Source of the DNA: a candidate division KSB3 bacterium
GTDB lineage: Bacteria > Moduliflexota > Moduliflexia > Moduliflexales > Moduliflexaceae
Direction: 5' to 3'
DNA length: 64,000 bases
Assembly (NCBI GenBank): GCA_002748425.1
Contig: PDSJ01000016.1
Span: forward strand, 91,289 to 155,288
Shown: positions 8,136 through 17,891 of the stretch, one piece after another
Numbering within the stretch: position 1 is the stretch's first letter
Layout of the letters: every line of letters begins with the position of its first letter
Notes under the pieces: generated by a model
The model's input: the letters and a program-made list of their open reading frames with translations, nothing else
Database searches by the model: none
What the model was told of the DNA's origin: nothing
Translations under genes and position numbers: made by a program

Positions 8136-10775
8136 CTAGCCCGGAAGTTCTTCCGGAAGTTCTTTCGGAAGATGGTTTTGCGGCAGCACCTGCCCGGGAA
8201 CCTGAAAATGTTCCACCTGCCTGTTGAGATGCTCTGCCTGCTCTGCCAGTTCATGAGCAGTTGTGGCGAGACGTTCAACCGTGGACGTATTCTGATCCAC
8301 TAAACTGGTGACGTCACTCATGAATTCAGTGACATGCTGGGTGCTTATTTGTTGTTCTTTCATCGCCCGTAAGACCTGTTCGGCGAGCTGTTCCATATTT
8401 TCGACGATTTGCAGCAACAGGGAGGAGTTCCCTTCCTGTTGCTCTGTGGCATAGCTAATCTCTGAAATCATTTCAGCCATGTCTTTCACCGAATCGCCAA
8501 CATGCTTGCTGGACGAGCTTTGCTGACGGACAAGCACAGCGATTTCTGCGGCAACCTCCGAAGAATGCTCCGCACTTTCTCCAATTTTATTTAACGCATC
8601 TCCGGCTTCATTTGCAATGCAGACACCGGTTTTCACTTCGTGGCGCCCCAGCTCGATGACTTTGGCGGCATCGGAAGAATCTTTTTGAACGCCTTTGATA
8701 ATCTTGGAAATCTCATTTGTGGAGGTGCCGACTCGTGTAGCCAGCTCTTTAATTTCATCGGCAACGACAGCAAAGCCTCGGCCATGACTGCCAGCCTGGG
8801 CCGCGATGATCGATGCATTTAAGGCCAGCAACGATGTCTGCTCTGCCACTTCGTTAATGACATCAAGAATTGTCCCGATTTCCAGAGAGCGTGCTTCCAG
8901 GCTGGCGATAATGCCTGCGATGTGTTCGGTCACCTCTGAGATGGCCGTCATTCCAGAAATCATCTGTTCCATGGAACGCCGTCCAGATTCTGCGTCGCGT
9001 GTTGTTGCCTCGGAGAGCCATCTTGAATGTTCTGCTTGCTCCGCCACTGTTTCCAGGGATTGCACGATTTGCGTGACAGTAGAGACGGTCGTGTCGGCAA
9101 AGCGTGATAATTTACGAGAATTTTCGGCAATATGCTTTACCGATGAAGTCATTTCTGAAATCGAAGTGCTGGTTTCCTCTACCGATGACCGCAAAAGTTC
9201 TGTACTTAGATGCACGTCTTCGGCGCTGGCCTTCATTTGCAGCATTGCGGACGACGTGACATCAGCCGCGTTGCCGATATGTTTAAGCGCACCGGCATTG
9301 TTCGTGGCCGTATCCAGGACCTCCGCACTGATTGACGATAAATAATCGGCTCCGGAACGGATTCCTTCGATCACGCGGCCCAGAGCCTTTTGCATTTCTC
9401 TGAAATTCCGACCAAGTTGGTCTCTTGCTGATTGGAGTTCTACTTGCTTCCGGAGATCTCCTTTGCTAATATTTCCGGCGATCTCCCCGATCTCCATGAG
9501 GTATCCGATCATCCGCTCAAATCCGTTGCCAAAGGCATCTTTCGGAGAACGAGGGCGTACTTCATGGCTGAGGTTCCCACGAGAAATTTCGTTTGCGGTG
9601 TAGGCCATTTCACGAAAATACTCCATAAGATCTTTAAACGCACGGGCTAAGGTCCCAATCTCATCGTCGGTTTGACTGTCTGAAATTTGACAGTCCAGAT
9701 CGCCGGCAGCCAATCGAGCTGCCACGTTCGACAATTCGACTAAGGGGCGTGTCATCCAGTGCGTGACAGACCAGCCGATGATCACGACAATAAGTACTAT
9801 TAAGGTCAGAATCAGCATAATTCTCTGAGATTTCTTTATGATTCCACGCACATCTTTTTGAATTTTTCTCGTTGCTTGTGTGGCAAGTTTGTCGCTCTCA
9901 GTCATTAAGACCTGAAGAGAATTCCGTATCTCATGAACATCGTCCATTTTCGCGTAGAGTTTCAAAAACTGTTTGTTAAGATCCGTTGCATGCTGTTTAT
10001 AACGTTCTAAAGTAGCAATTAACTCCTCTCCACAGAGGGCAACGTCCTTCTCGGACGAGAGTAAGGTTCGAAAACGACTCTCGAGATCCTGAAAAAGCAG
10101 AGACCACGTGGACCGTCTTTTCTCGATAATTAATTGATGTTGTCCCTTATGGCCTGCTTGATCGTCATGCGGCTCATAATGGTGGGCATAATAATGGATA
10201 AAACCTTCTAATTCACCTCCAAGTCGGACTACCGTTTCCCAGTAGCCCGGGAGCAGCAATTTGATTTGATCGATCCCGAACGAGTCTTTCCCGTCAATTG
10301 CGAAAAGTATTGAGTGTTCAGAGAGGATTTGCTCCAACTCATCGAGTAACTCAAAAAGACGGTCCTCCGTACCTTGCAATTGGCGGATGGTATCACGAAG
10401 CAACTCTCTTTCTGCAAACAAAAGTCTCAGGTCATCCGAAATCAGGGTGAGAAAATGTCGCATTTTCTCACTGGTCACCTGCTCGCTGATGCTCGAGATA
10501 TTATCCAGGACGACCTGAATGTCATTTGCGTGCTGCTTGTCATCGCCATATAAAGAGCGGGCGCGGACTCTGAGTTCTATAAAAATGTTGTTAAGCTCCC
10601 GACCAGCTTGTGAGTTTTGAATGACCAGATTGACCTCTTCATGAATCGTATCCGTAAGAGAATCATGAATAGTGCGAAAGGACACATTCACGACAAGCAC
10701 AATACCGCCAATCACCAGTACGATGAAGGCATTCATCAGAATAAGTTTACCTGTAATGTTCCACTGTATTTTCAT
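8136..10775 (-). CDS. Methyl-accepting chemotaxis protein
   Basis: 879 residues. TM1 at about 9-31, a ~285-residue extracytoplasmic helical sensor, TM2 near 317-338 (LILTLIVLIVVIIGWSV), HAMP (MTRPLVELSNVAARLAAGDL), a second HAMP-like segment around 400-460, then the signalling coiled coil with its hairpin tip EQTSLLALNASIIAAQAGSH and GRGFAVVADEIKELATRVG. It relays stimuli to CheA/CheW, none of which are nearby. The tip has SII where most MCPs have AIE. The C terminus lacks the NWETF-type receptor pentapeptide and ends in a Lys/Glu/Pro-rich tail encoded by short direct repeats (8141-8175). The ligand is unknown. Confidence 0.95.
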   Translation of the reverse strand: MKIQWNITGKLILMNAFIVLVIGGIVLVVNVSFRTIHDSLTDTIHEEVNLVIQNSQAGRELNNIFIELRVRARSLYGDDKQHANDIQVVLDNISSISEQVTSEKMRHFLTLISDDLRLLFAERELLRDTIRQLQGTEDRLFELLDELEQILSEHSILFAIDGKDSFGIDQIKLLLPGYWETVVRLGGELEGFIHYYAHHYEPHDDQAGHKGQHQLIIEKRRSTWSLLFQDLESRFRTLLSSEKDVALCGEELIATLERYKQHATDLNKQFLKLYAKMDDVHEIRNSLQVLMTESDKLATQATRKIQKDVRGIIKKSQRIMLILTLIVLIVVIIGWSVTHWMTRPLVELSNVAARLAAGDLDCQISDSQTDDEIGTLARAFKDLMEYFREMAYTANEISRGNLSHEVRPRSPKDAFGNGFERMIGYLMEIGEIAGNISKGDLRKQVELQSARDQLGRNFREMQKALGRVIEGIRSGADYLSSISAEVLDTATNNAGALKHIGNAADVTSSAMLQMKASAEDVHLSTELLRSSVEETSTSISEMTSSVKHIAENSRKLSRFADTTVSTVTQIVQSLETVAEQAEHSRWLSEATTRDAESGRRSMEQMISGMTAISEVTEHIAGIIASLEARSLEIGTILDVINEVAEQTSLLALNASIIAAQAGSHGRGFAVVADEIKELATRVGTSTNEISKIIKGVQKDSSDAAKVIELGRHEVKTGVCIANEAGDALNKIGESAEHSSEVAAEIAVLVRQQSSSSKHVGDSVKDMAEMISEISYATEQQEGNSSLLLQIVENMEQLAEQVLRAMKEQQISTQHVTEFMSDVTSLVDQNTSTVERLATTAHELAEQAEHLNRQVEHFQVPGQVLPQNHLPKELPEELPG

Positions 10776-11152
10776 GGGGCATCATCTACTATCCGTCGCC
10801 TGAATAACAGGCGTTCTCTCTGGAATTCTGAGTATCAAAAAATTGAACATATAAAACTATATGAGAAAAAACTTCATCACTGTCCAGATAGAACTGTCAA
10901 GCATTATTTCTTTTTATTAAAACTGCCTTTCAGAAAGTTGTCGCACGCCTGCCCGCTTCTTCCGTTTTTTCCCTGATGAGAGAACCATAAAAATCCAAAA
11001 AGAAAAATTGACAAATTTCAGGCTTTTAATAAGCGTGTCGAAAGATGGCAGAGTCAAGACCATCACAAACACACATTTTAATCCTACGCTTTTTTTATCT
11101 AAAGGAAAACCTTTAGAGGGCTTCACGACGTTTAACTTAAAGAACCACATTG
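10776..11152. other. Divergent intergenic region between MCP and apbE-rnf
   Basis: 377 bases, AT-rich, no gene. It must hold promoters for the MCP (minus) and apbE-rnf (plus). On the minus strand a TTGACA hexamer lies at 10895-10900, on the plus strand one at 11008-11013, but neither has a convincing -10 at 16-18 bases. A small hairpin (CTAAAGG...CCTTTAG) lies at 11099-11116. Confidence 0.4.
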
Positions 11153-12238
11153 ATGCATAATCGCTTTGTTCGTTCAAGGACAAAACTATCCATTGCCTGT
11201 GTTTTCTTTATTGTGGGTGTCCTGTTCGCAGGAATGAGATGGCGACGGCACCTTGCGCCGGATGTCCACACACACCGCCAGACCAGACTCCTGCTGAATA
11301 CTGTTGTCGAATTAATCATCAACTCGGCTGATGAAGCGCAGGCGCAAAAGGCAATGGAAGCCGCCTTTGCCGAGATTCAAAGGATTGAAGTCCTTATGAG
11401 CAGAGACAAAGAGGGGAGTCAAATCCGCCTCATCAACCAATACGCCGGCCAAAAAGCGGTACAGGTGAGTGATGAGGTGAAAGAGGTCCTGGAGCGCTCG
11501 CTTATGTATGCGCGGCAGACTGACGGGTTGTTTGATATACGTATCGGTCCGTTGGTGGAGTTATGGGGAATCGGCACTGAGCATGAGCAGATTCCGCTGC
11601 GCGGAGCTATCGACAGTGCCATCGCACATATCAGTACACTGCAGATTGCTATTCGTCCGAACGGCGAAGTCTTTCTCGACGATCCTCACGGCTCGCTGGA
11701 TATTGGGGGGATTGCAAAAGGATATAGCGTTGATAGGGCGATCGAGGTACTGAAACAGCATGGCATCACGCGCGCTTTGCTCAATGCAGGAGGTGATATT
11801 CGCTGCATCGGCGCCAAGGCCGAAGGGAGTCCCTGGCGTATCGGGGTGAAGCATCCACGGGACGAGGGGATACTGGCAGTCATCGAGCTTCAAGACATGG
11901 CTGTAGCGACTTCGGGGGATTACGAACGATTTTTTCTTCAGGAGAATCTTCGCTATCATCATCTGCTCGACCCCCGAAACGGATTCCCTGCGAGAGGCTG
12001 TCGCAGTGTGACAATCGTTGCGTCGACTACTGCGCAAGCTGATGCGATGGCAACTGCTGTCTTTATCATGGGACCCCAGCATGGCTTAGAGTTCATTGAA
12101 GCACAGGGTGATATTGAAGGAATGATCGTCGATGCAGACGGCAAAATCGTAAGCTCTTCAGGGTTTTCCTTTCAACCTAACGCAGGTCAGGGACAGCGAG
12201 CGTCTGGTTTCGACCAGACGCCCGCTGCCGGGAAGTGA
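11153..12238 (+). CDS. apbE: FAD:protein FMN transferase (ApbE)
   Basis: 361 residues. An N-terminal anchor or signal segment (LSIACVFFIVGVLFAGM) directs it across the membrane, as is usual for ApbE. The core includes the GSLDIGGIAKGYSVDRAIE motif, LLNAGGDIRCIG and the late TTAQADAMATAVFIMG motif. It transfers FMN from FAD to a Thr in (S/T)GAT-type motifs; the obvious clients are RnfG and RnfD encoded next door. The ATG at 11153 is preferred to the TTG one codon earlier; the Shine-Dalgarno is weak. Its stop abuts rnfC without a gap, so it is the first gene of the rnf operon. Confidence 0.94.
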   Translation: MHNRFVRSRTKLSIACVFFIVGVLFAGMRWRRHLAPDVHTHRQTRLLLNTVVELIINSADEAQAQKAMEAAFAEIQRIEVLMSRDKEGSQIRLINQYAGQKAVQVSDEVKEVLERSLMYARQTDGLFDIRIGPLVELWGIGTEHEQIPLRGAIDSAIAHISTLQIAIRPNGEVFLDDPHGSLDIGGIAKGYSVDRAIEVLKQHGITRALLNAGGDIRCIGAKAEGSPWRIGVKHPRDEGILAVIELQDMAVATSGDYERFFLQENLRYHHLLDPRNGFPARGCRSVTIVASTTAQADAMATAVFIMGPQHGLEFIEAQGDIEGMIVDADGKIVSSSGFSFQPNAGQGQRASGFDQTPAAGK

Positions 12239-13564
12239 ATGGAACTAAAAACATTTAAACAAGGCATTCATCCACACTACTACAAGGAGCTGACCAGTGA
12301 CAAAGCGCCGATAAACATGCCGCTTCCCAAGGAAATCGTCATTCCGTTGCAGCAACACATAGGCGCTCCGTGCAAGCCTCTTGTCAGTGTCCGGGATGAG
12401 GTCCGATTAGGGCAAAAAATCGGAGAGTCACAATCGTTTGTCTCAAGTCCGGTTCATGCCAGTGTCTCCGGGACAGTAAAAAAAATAGAAGCTCGCCCGC
12501 ATCCCGGCGGAGCAAAAGTCAACGCGATTGTCATCAGCCCGAGCGATGGCGATCAGGCCCTTCCTCCTCCCGGCCCTCAGAAAGACGCCACCGATCTTTC
12601 ACCGGATGAGATTAAACGCGCTGTCAAAAATGCGGGAATGGTGGGCTTGGGAGGTGCAGGCTTTCCGACTCATATTAAGCTCTCTCCTCCAAAAGATAAA
12701 CATATCGATACAATTGTGATTAACGGTGCTGAATGTGAGCCGTACCTTACATCAGATCACCACATGATGCTGGAGGCACCGGAAGATATCATTTACGGGA
12801 CCAAGCTGATTATGCGGGCCACCAACGCCCAACAAGCCTTTATCGGCATCGAAGCGAACAAGCCCCGGGCAATTGAGACACTGTCCAGGCTGGTCTCGCA
12901 AGGCGATCGGATCACAGTGATCGCGCTGGACGTCAAATATCCGCAGGGCGCGGAAAAAATGCTGATCAAGGCCGCCGTTGACCGTGAAGTCCCGGCGGGC
13001 GGGCTTCCGATGGATGTTGGGGTCGGGGTCAATAATGTGACTGGTACCGTTGTCATCGCACGAGCCGTACGGGATGGGCTGCCGGTCATCGAACGCATTG
13101 TCACAGTAACCGGCAAGGGCATCAAAAACCCTCAGAACGTGCGTGTACGCGTAGGAACGCCGATTCGGGACATCATTGAATTCTGCGGAGGGCTGACTCC
13201 GGATGCCAGAAAAGTCATTATGGGAGGGCCGATGATGGGCATCGCGCAGTCAACGCTTGACGTGCCGACGATTAAAGCCAGCGGTGGCCTCTTAATTCTG
13301 ACCGAATCCGAAATCAATGACATGCAGCCACATGCCTGTATCCGCTGCGGGAAATGTGTTCATGCCTGCCCGATGGGATTAATCCCCTCGAAACTTGGAG
13401 CGTTTATCGAACGGGACATGTTTGATAAAATTGAGGCGTATAACGTTAATGACTGTATGGAATGCGGATGCTGCGTATATGTCTGCCCGGCAAAACGCCC
13501 GATGGTGCAATGGATCAAGGTCGGGAAAGCCGTCCTTCGGGCGCGAAACGCGCGAAAAAATTAA
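12239..13564 (+). CDS. rnfC: Rnf complex subunit C
   Basis: 441 residues. It binds NADH and FMN in the N-terminal half (GMVGLGGAGFPTHIKLSPP is the conserved glycine-rich stretch) and carries two [4Fe-4S] ferredoxin motifs near the C terminus, CIRCGKCVHACP and CMECGCCVYVCP. In the complex it exchanges electrons with NAD on the cytoplasmic side. It follows apbE directly. The C-terminal tail after the second cluster is short. Confidence 0.97.
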   Translation: MELKTFKQGIHPHYYKELTSDKAPINMPLPKEIVIPLQQHIGAPCKPLVSVRDEVRLGQKIGESQSFVSSPVHASVSGTVKKIEARPHPGGAKVNAIVISPSDGDQALPPPGPQKDATDLSPDEIKRAVKNAGMVGLGGAGFPTHIKLSPPKDKHIDTIVINGAECEPYLTSDHHMMLEAPEDIIYGTKLIMRATNAQQAFIGIEANKPRAIETLSRLVSQGDRITVIALDVKYPQGAEKMLIKAAVDREVPAGGLPMDVGVGVNNVTGTVVIARAVRDGLPVIERIVTVTGKGIKNPQNVRVRVGTPIRDIIEFCGGLTPDARKVIMGGPMMGIAQSTLDVPTIKASGGLLILTESEINDMQPHACIRCGKCVHACPMGLIPSKLGAFIERDMFDKIEAYNVNDCMECGCCVYVCPAKRPMVQWIKVGKAVLRARNARKN

Positions 13565-13641
13565 CTTCCTCAAAAAAAACGCGAAAGCGTGATACGTGAC
13601 GCGCAGCGTGTGCCGCGTTTTGCGTTTTAGCACAAAAATTT

Positions 13642-14610
13642 ATGGAAGAACACGTCTTTGTTATCTCATCAGCGCCACATGTCGAGTCGACGGACTCGAT
13701 CCCCCAAATTATGTATACAGTGGTCCTTGCGCTTATTCCGGCGATGGCTGCCTCGGTCATTTTTTTCGGAGTTCGGGCGCTTGTGTTACTTGTGACCTGT
13801 GTCGCTTCGTGTGTGCTCACAGAATATGTTTTTCAGCGGGTGCGCCAAAAACCTGTCACCTTAAGTGACTGGAGTGCCGTTATTACCGGAATACTTCTGG
13901 CACTGGTCTTGCCTCCCGGACTTTCACTGTTTTCCGCAGCCCTCGGCAGCATTGTCGCAATCGCGATCGGAAAACAGGTCTTTGGCGGCTTAGGGTATAA
14001 CATTTTCAACCCGGCCCTTGTCGGTCGTGCGTTTCTCCAGGCCACCTTTCCTGTTGATATGACGACCTGGGTTGCTCCCTTTTCGTATGCTGCAGGTCCT
14101 GATGCAGTGTCTGCGGCCACTCCTTTGGGCCTCATGAAGATGGAAGGGCAGACGACGGCGGTGATCAAGCTTTTCATCGGTAACGTGGGCGGCAGTCTGG
14201 GAGAGGCGTCTGCACTTGCAGTGTTGATCGGGGGCGGCTATCTCCTCTACAAAAAGTATATCGAATGGCGCACTCCGGCGGCATACCTCGGAACGGTTTT
14301 CGTCCTGGGAACATTGTTCTGGCTGATTGACGGCAGTAAATATCCGAATCCGTTTTTTCATCTGACAGCAGGAGGACTTATGCTGGGAGCTTTTTTTATG
14401 GCTACTGACATGGTGACTTCACCGGTGACGCCGGTCGGCTGCTGGGTGTTCGGCATCGGGGCGGGGCTGCTGGTGATCGTTATTCGTCTCTTCGGTGGAG
14501 TCCCGGAAGGTGTGATGTTTTCGATCCTTTTGATGAACGCCGTGACACCGCTTATTAACCGTTACACAAAACCGAAAGTCTTCGGAGAACGCATGAGGGC
14601 GAAATCATGA
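13642..14610 (+). CDS. rnfD: Rnf complex subunit D (flavinylated membrane subunit)
   Basis: 322 residues with about nine or ten membrane segments. DAVSAATPLGL contains the expected covalent FMN site, Thr160. It passes electrons through the membrane and helps form the ion path. It begins 77 bases after rnfC; the gap holds a GC-rich imperfect inverted repeat (13580-13632) but no gene. Its stop overlaps the rnfG start by 4 bases. Confidence 0.97.
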   Translation: MEEHVFVISSAPHVESTDSIPQIMYTVVLALIPAMAASVIFFGVRALVLLVTCVASCVLTEYVFQRVRQKPVTLSDWSAVITGILLALVLPPGLSLFSAALGSIVAIAIGKQVFGGLGYNIFNPALVGRAFLQATFPVDMTTWVAPFSYAAGPDAVSAATPLGLMKMEGQTTAVIKLFIGNVGGSLGEASALAVLIGGGYLLYKKYIEWRTPAAYLGTVFVLGTLFWLIDGSKYPNPFFHLTAGGLMLGAFFMATDMVTSPVTPVGCWVFGIGAGLLVIVIRLFGGVPEGVMFSILLMNAVTPLINRYTKPKVFGERMRAKS

Positions 14611-15251
14611 ATAGTGTCGTAAAACAGATGTTTGTTGTTTTGATTCTTGTCGGTTCGCTTGCCGGTCTGGTGCTGGCAGGATCGTATAAAATTACCAAAC
14701 CCATGATCGCACAACATAAACTCGAAGAGTTAGAGCAATCGATTTTTGAGGTACTGCCCGACGCCAAACGCTACGAACAAATCGACTCAGACGCGATCCG
14801 TGTCTATAAAGGCTTGAGAGACACGCATAATATCGCAGGTTACGCGTTTGTTGCAACGGGACCCGGATTTCAAGGTCCCATCGAAATGATGGTTGGAATT
14901 GATGCATCGTTGCAGAAACTGCTCGGAATGCGGGTGCTTGCTCAATCAGAAACGCCGGGACTCGGCGCAAAAATTATGTATGAGAGCTTTCAGGGGCAAT
15001 TTGTGAACTTAACGCCCAACTGGCTCGATACCATGCGGGGCGGCTCCGCTCCTGACGATGCCGGAAAGAGGAAGAGTGCGCAAGCAACAGAAAACCCGGA
15101 ATATATCGGCTATGTCAAAAACGTGACTCCGGACAAGCCGAATGACATTCAGGCCATTACCGGCGCCACAATTTCATCGGCGGCCGTGGTGACAATTATC
15201 AACCAACACCTCTCGACGTTACAGGAGGTTGTGGGGAACGAAATTCAGTAA
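14607..15251 (+). CDS. rnfG: Rnf complex subunit G (covalent FMN)
   Basis: 214 residues: one N-terminal membrane helix (VVLILVGSLAGLVLAGSY) and an extracytoplasmic FMN-binding domain with the flavinylation motif ITGATISSAAV near residue 193. The adjacent ApbE is expected to attach FMN to its Thr. It starts inside the rnfD stop (ATGA), implying coupled translation. Confidence 0.97.
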   Translation: MNSVVKQMFVVLILVGSLAGLVLAGSYKITKPMIAQHKLEELEQSIFEVLPDAKRYEQIDSDAIRVYKGLRDTHNIAGYAFVATGPGFQGPIEMMVGIDASLQKLLGMRVLAQSETPGLGAKIMYESFQGQFVNLTPNWLDTMRGGSAPDDAGKRKSAQATENPEYIGYVKNVTPDKPNDIQAITGATISSAAVVTIINQHLSTLQEVVGNEIQ

Positions 15252-15266
15252 AAGGGGGAAATTCAC

Positions 15267-15911
15267 ATGCCAGATACAGCAGCAGAAATCAGCACACCCT
15301 CAAGCCGGGAACAACTTGATGTGCTTGCTGAGTTTAAACGTGGACTTTGGACGGAAAACCCGGTCTTTCGTCAGCTTCTCGGACTTTGTCCAACTTTGGC
15401 GGTCACAAACTCCGCCATCAACGGCCTGGCCATGGGCCTGGCCACAACCTTTGTTCTGATTTCATCAAGCTTTATTGTCTCCCTCATCCGTAAACTCGTG
15501 CCAAACCAGGTTCGAATTGCAACCTTTACAGTGATTATCGCAACCTTCGTGACCGTTGCCGAACTTTTTTTAGCGGCGTTGTTTCCTCCGATTAGCAAAG
15601 CGTTAGGGCCGTATGTCCCGCTGATCGTTGTGAACTGCATTATCCTGGGCCGTCAGGAAGCCTTTGCCTCGAAAAATCCGCCCCTGAAATCGATCCTGGA
15701 TGCATTGGTGATGGGCTGCGGCTTTATTGCGACACTGACGACTCTGGGGATTGTGCGTGAAATACTTGGTTCAGGTATGATCTTCGGCGTGAGGATTTTA
15801 GGATCGTGGTTTAAACCCTGGCTCATCATGATTCTGCCGGCAGGAGCCTTTCTGTCGCTAGGCATCGGCCTGGGTATTATCAATCACATCGTCGGGAGGG
15901 AAAAAGGATAA
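15267..15911 (+). CDS. rnfE: Rnf complex subunit E
   Basis: 214 residues, six membrane segments. The core LLGLCPTLAVTNSAINGLAM, and later IVVNCIILGRQEAFASKN, carry the conserved Cys residues that in RnfA/E hold the intramembrane iron-sulfur cluster. A soluble N-terminal segment of about 35 residues precedes the core. AAGGGGGAAA precedes the ATG. Overlaps rnfA by one base (TAATG). Confidence 0.97.
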   Translation: MPDTAAEISTPSSREQLDVLAEFKRGLWTENPVFRQLLGLCPTLAVTNSAINGLAMGLATTFVLISSSFIVSLIRKLVPNQVRIATFTVIIATFVTVAELFLAALFPPISKALGPYVPLIVVNCIILGRQEAFASKNPPLKSILDALVMGCGFIATLTTLGIVREILGSGMIFGVRILGSWFKPWLIMILPAGAFLSLGIGLGIINHIVGREKG

Positions 15912-16483
15912 TGGAATATTTTATTGTTTTTATCGGAGCTGCGGTGGTAAATAACTTTGTCCTGAGTTATTTTCTTGGAATCTGCCCCTTTATCGGCGTA
16001 TCAAATAAAACCGATTCAGCGATTGGAATGGGGATGGCGGTCACCTTTGTGATGACCCTGACTGCCATCATCAGTTGGCTGATCAATCATTTCATTTTGA
16101 TCGGTCTCAAGCTCCCCTTTCTCCAGAATGTCTCCTTTATTTTGGTCATCGCGTCACTTGTGCAGCTTGTCGAGATGTTCATCAAAAAGATGGCCCCGGC
16201 TCTATATCAGGCTCTTGGGATTTACCTGCCTTTGATTACGACTAACTGCGCCATTCTGGGACTGGCCTTGTTCAGTGTGCTGCGAGAATATGACTTTGTC
16301 AAAAATCTCTTTTTCGGCCTCGGAGCCGGAGTCGGCTTTACCTTGTCATTAGTCATTATGGCAGGCATTCGCGAAGAACTGGAACTGGCCGATGTTCCCG
16401 TTCCTCTTCAAGGAGCCGGAATTACCTTGATTTCCGCCGGGATTTTGTCGTTGGCATTTATGGGCTTTGCCGGAATCATCTAA
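15911..16483 (+). CDS. rnfA: Rnf complex subunit A
   Basis: 190 residues, six membrane segments, paralogous to RnfE in inverted topology. FVLSYFLGICPFIGVSNK and LPLITTNCAILGLAL carry the conserved Cys residues of the shared membrane cluster. Start overlaps the rnfE stop, so translation is coupled. Confidence 0.97.
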   Translation: MEYFIVFIGAAVVNNFVLSYFLGICPFIGVSNKTDSAIGMGMAVTFVMTLTAIISWLINHFILIGLKLPFLQNVSFILVIASLVQLVEMFIKKMAPALYQALGIYLPLITTNCAILGLALFSVLREYDFVKNLFFGLGAGVGFTLSLVIMAGIREELELADVPVPLQGAGITLISAGILSLAFMGFAGII

Positions 16484-16500
16484 AGGGGGGAGAGAACATT

Positions 16501-17295
16501 ATGATGAGTATTGTGTTAGCCATCGTCAGTATGGCAGCGTTATGTTGTGTATTTGCCTTATTATTGGCAGTTGCCGACAATAAGCTTCGCGTTGAAGAAG
16601 ACCCGCGTGTCACTGCGGTCTATGAAGCGCTTCCCGGCGTTAACTGCGGTGGGTGCGGATTTCCTGGCTGCATGCCCTTTGCCGAGCACGTTGCGGCTGG
16701 TGAAGCACCAATTAATGGCTGTGCTCCCGGAGGATCGGAAACTGCTCAGAAAATCGCCTCAATTATGGGAGTGGAAAGCAGCAACACCGAAAAGCAAATC
16801 GCCGTTGTGCTCTGTCATGGCGGTCGTGAAGAAAGCGTCAGAAATGCCGAATATCGCGGCGTTGAAAACTGCCGGGCCGCAGTCATGATTGCCGGGGGCG
16901 GCAAAGAATGTCAATATGGCTGCCTTGGCTATGCCGATTGCGTGGCCTCATGTCCCTTTGACGCAATCACGATGAATGAAAACGACCTTCCGGTCGTGGA
17001 TGCCGAACGATGCACCGCCTGCGGCAACTGCGTCGAAGCCTGCCCTCGAAATTTAATCGAGCTGCATGCCGTCAGCCACAAGATGTTTGTCTTCTGCAAG
17101 TCTCTCGACAAAGGGCCGGCTGTGAAAAAAGCATGTAGTGTTGGATGCATCGGCTGTCGCCTCTGCGTTAAGAACAGTCCTGTGGAAAACGGCATTACGA
17201 TGCAAGGGAGTCTCGCCTGCATCAACCATGATATCTGCCCATCCTCTGACCTTGTCGTGGAAAAATGCCCCATGAACACCATCCAGCTGCTCTGA
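16501..17295 (+). CDS. rnfB: Rnf complex subunit B (polyferredoxin)
   Basis: 264 residues: N-terminal membrane helix (about 4-24), a four-Cys Fe-S domain (NCGGCGFPGC...GCAPGG), then ferredoxin motifs CLGYADCVASCP, CTACGNCVEACP and a further cluster region CSVGCIGCRLC. It receives electrons from ferredoxin and is the usual entry point of the complex. GGGGGGAGAG lies upstream of a double ATG (16501/16504). Last gene of the operon, followed at once by a strong terminator. Confidence 0.97.
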   Translation: MMSIVLAIVSMAALCCVFALLLAVADNKLRVEEDPRVTAVYEALPGVNCGGCGFPGCMPFAEHVAAGEAPINGCAPGGSETAQKIASIMGVESSNTEKQIAVVLCHGGREESVRNAEYRGVENCRAAVMIAGGGKECQYGCLGYADCVASCPFDAITMNENDLPVVDAERCTACGNCVEACPRNLIELHAVSHKMFVFCKSLDKGPAVKKACSVGCIGCRLCVKNSPVENGITMQGSLACINHDICPSSDLVVEKCPMNTIQLL

Positions 17296-17365
17296 CACAG
17301 GACTGGTGGAGTGCTGCATGATCTGCCGGCACTCCACCAGTCCTGTGTCAAATTTTTTATTTTTT
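17295..17365 (+). terminator. Rho-independent terminator of the rnf operon
   Basis: A perfect 20-bp stem (arms 17295-17314 and 17329-17348, 14-base loop) is followed by a T-rich run to about 17365. It begins within the rnfB stop codon. Confidence 0.95.
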
Positions 17366-17377
17366 TTATTCTAAAGC

Positions 17378-17405
17378 TTGCTTTTTTTTCAAAGCGGTAT
17401 ATACT
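17378..17405 (+). promoter_or_regulatory. Candidate promoter of the rseC-sigma-like pair
   Basis: TTGCTT (17378-17383), 16-base spacer, TATACT (17400-17405), about 35 bases before the rseC start. The -10 matches the consensus at five of six positions; the -35 is weaker and lies just beyond the terminator T-tract. Confidence 0.45.
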
Positions 17406-17439
17406 GTATGAAGCACAATGCAATGGAGGGGATCGTGTT

Positions 17440-17862
17440 ATGCTTGTCGAAACAGGACGAGTCGCAAAAGTAAAGGGTAAGACGGTTATTGTCGAAATTG
17501 AAAAACGCAGCGCTTGTGCAGAATGCCATGCCGGCTGCGCCTGTGATATCGATAAAAGCATCCGACTTGTAGAAGCAAACAATCATCTGGGAGCAGATGT
17601 GGATCAGTATGTGCAGGTCTCGATTCCAAATGAGAGCGTCTTAACGGCATCCGTTGTCGTTTATGTCATTCCGCTGATCGCGCTGGTCACGGGAACATTG
17701 CTGGGCAGTTATATTGGAAAACATCTGGGCGTCGAAATCCTTTTCGAAATTTTCAGCGGTTTTATCTGTCTTGGACTTTCGTTCCTGTTTGTACGCTATT
17801 ATAACAATATCTTCAAACAACAGATTAAAAACCAGCCGGTAGTTAGCAAAATAGTGCAATAA
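17440..17862 (+). CDS. rseC: RseC/MucC-like redox membrane protein
   Basis: 140 residues. A short N-terminal domain with the cysteine cluster CAECHAGCAC is followed by two membrane helices (about 72-92 and 100-120), the layout of the SoxR-reducing/positive sigma-E regulator RseC family. Family members sit beside rnf genes and are thought to help reduce SoxR or feed envelope stress signalling. ATG 17440 has GGAGGGGAT at good distance; the longer ORF upstream runs into the terminator and is rejected. Confidence 0.85.
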   Translation: MLVETGRVAKVKGKTVIVEIEKRSACAECHAGCACDIDKSIRLVEANNHLGADVDQYVQVSIPNESVLTASVVVYVIPLIALVTGTLLGSYIGKHLGVEILFEIFSGFICLGLSFLFVRYYNNIFKQQIKNQPVVSKIVQ

Positions 17863-17891
17863 AAAAACAATGAGGGAGGATGAGGGCTCAT

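Noticed and set aside
13565..13641. GC-rich imperfect inverted repeat between rnfC and rnfD
   Set aside because: It may be a mobile palindromic element, but no second copy was seen in the window, so I do not name it.
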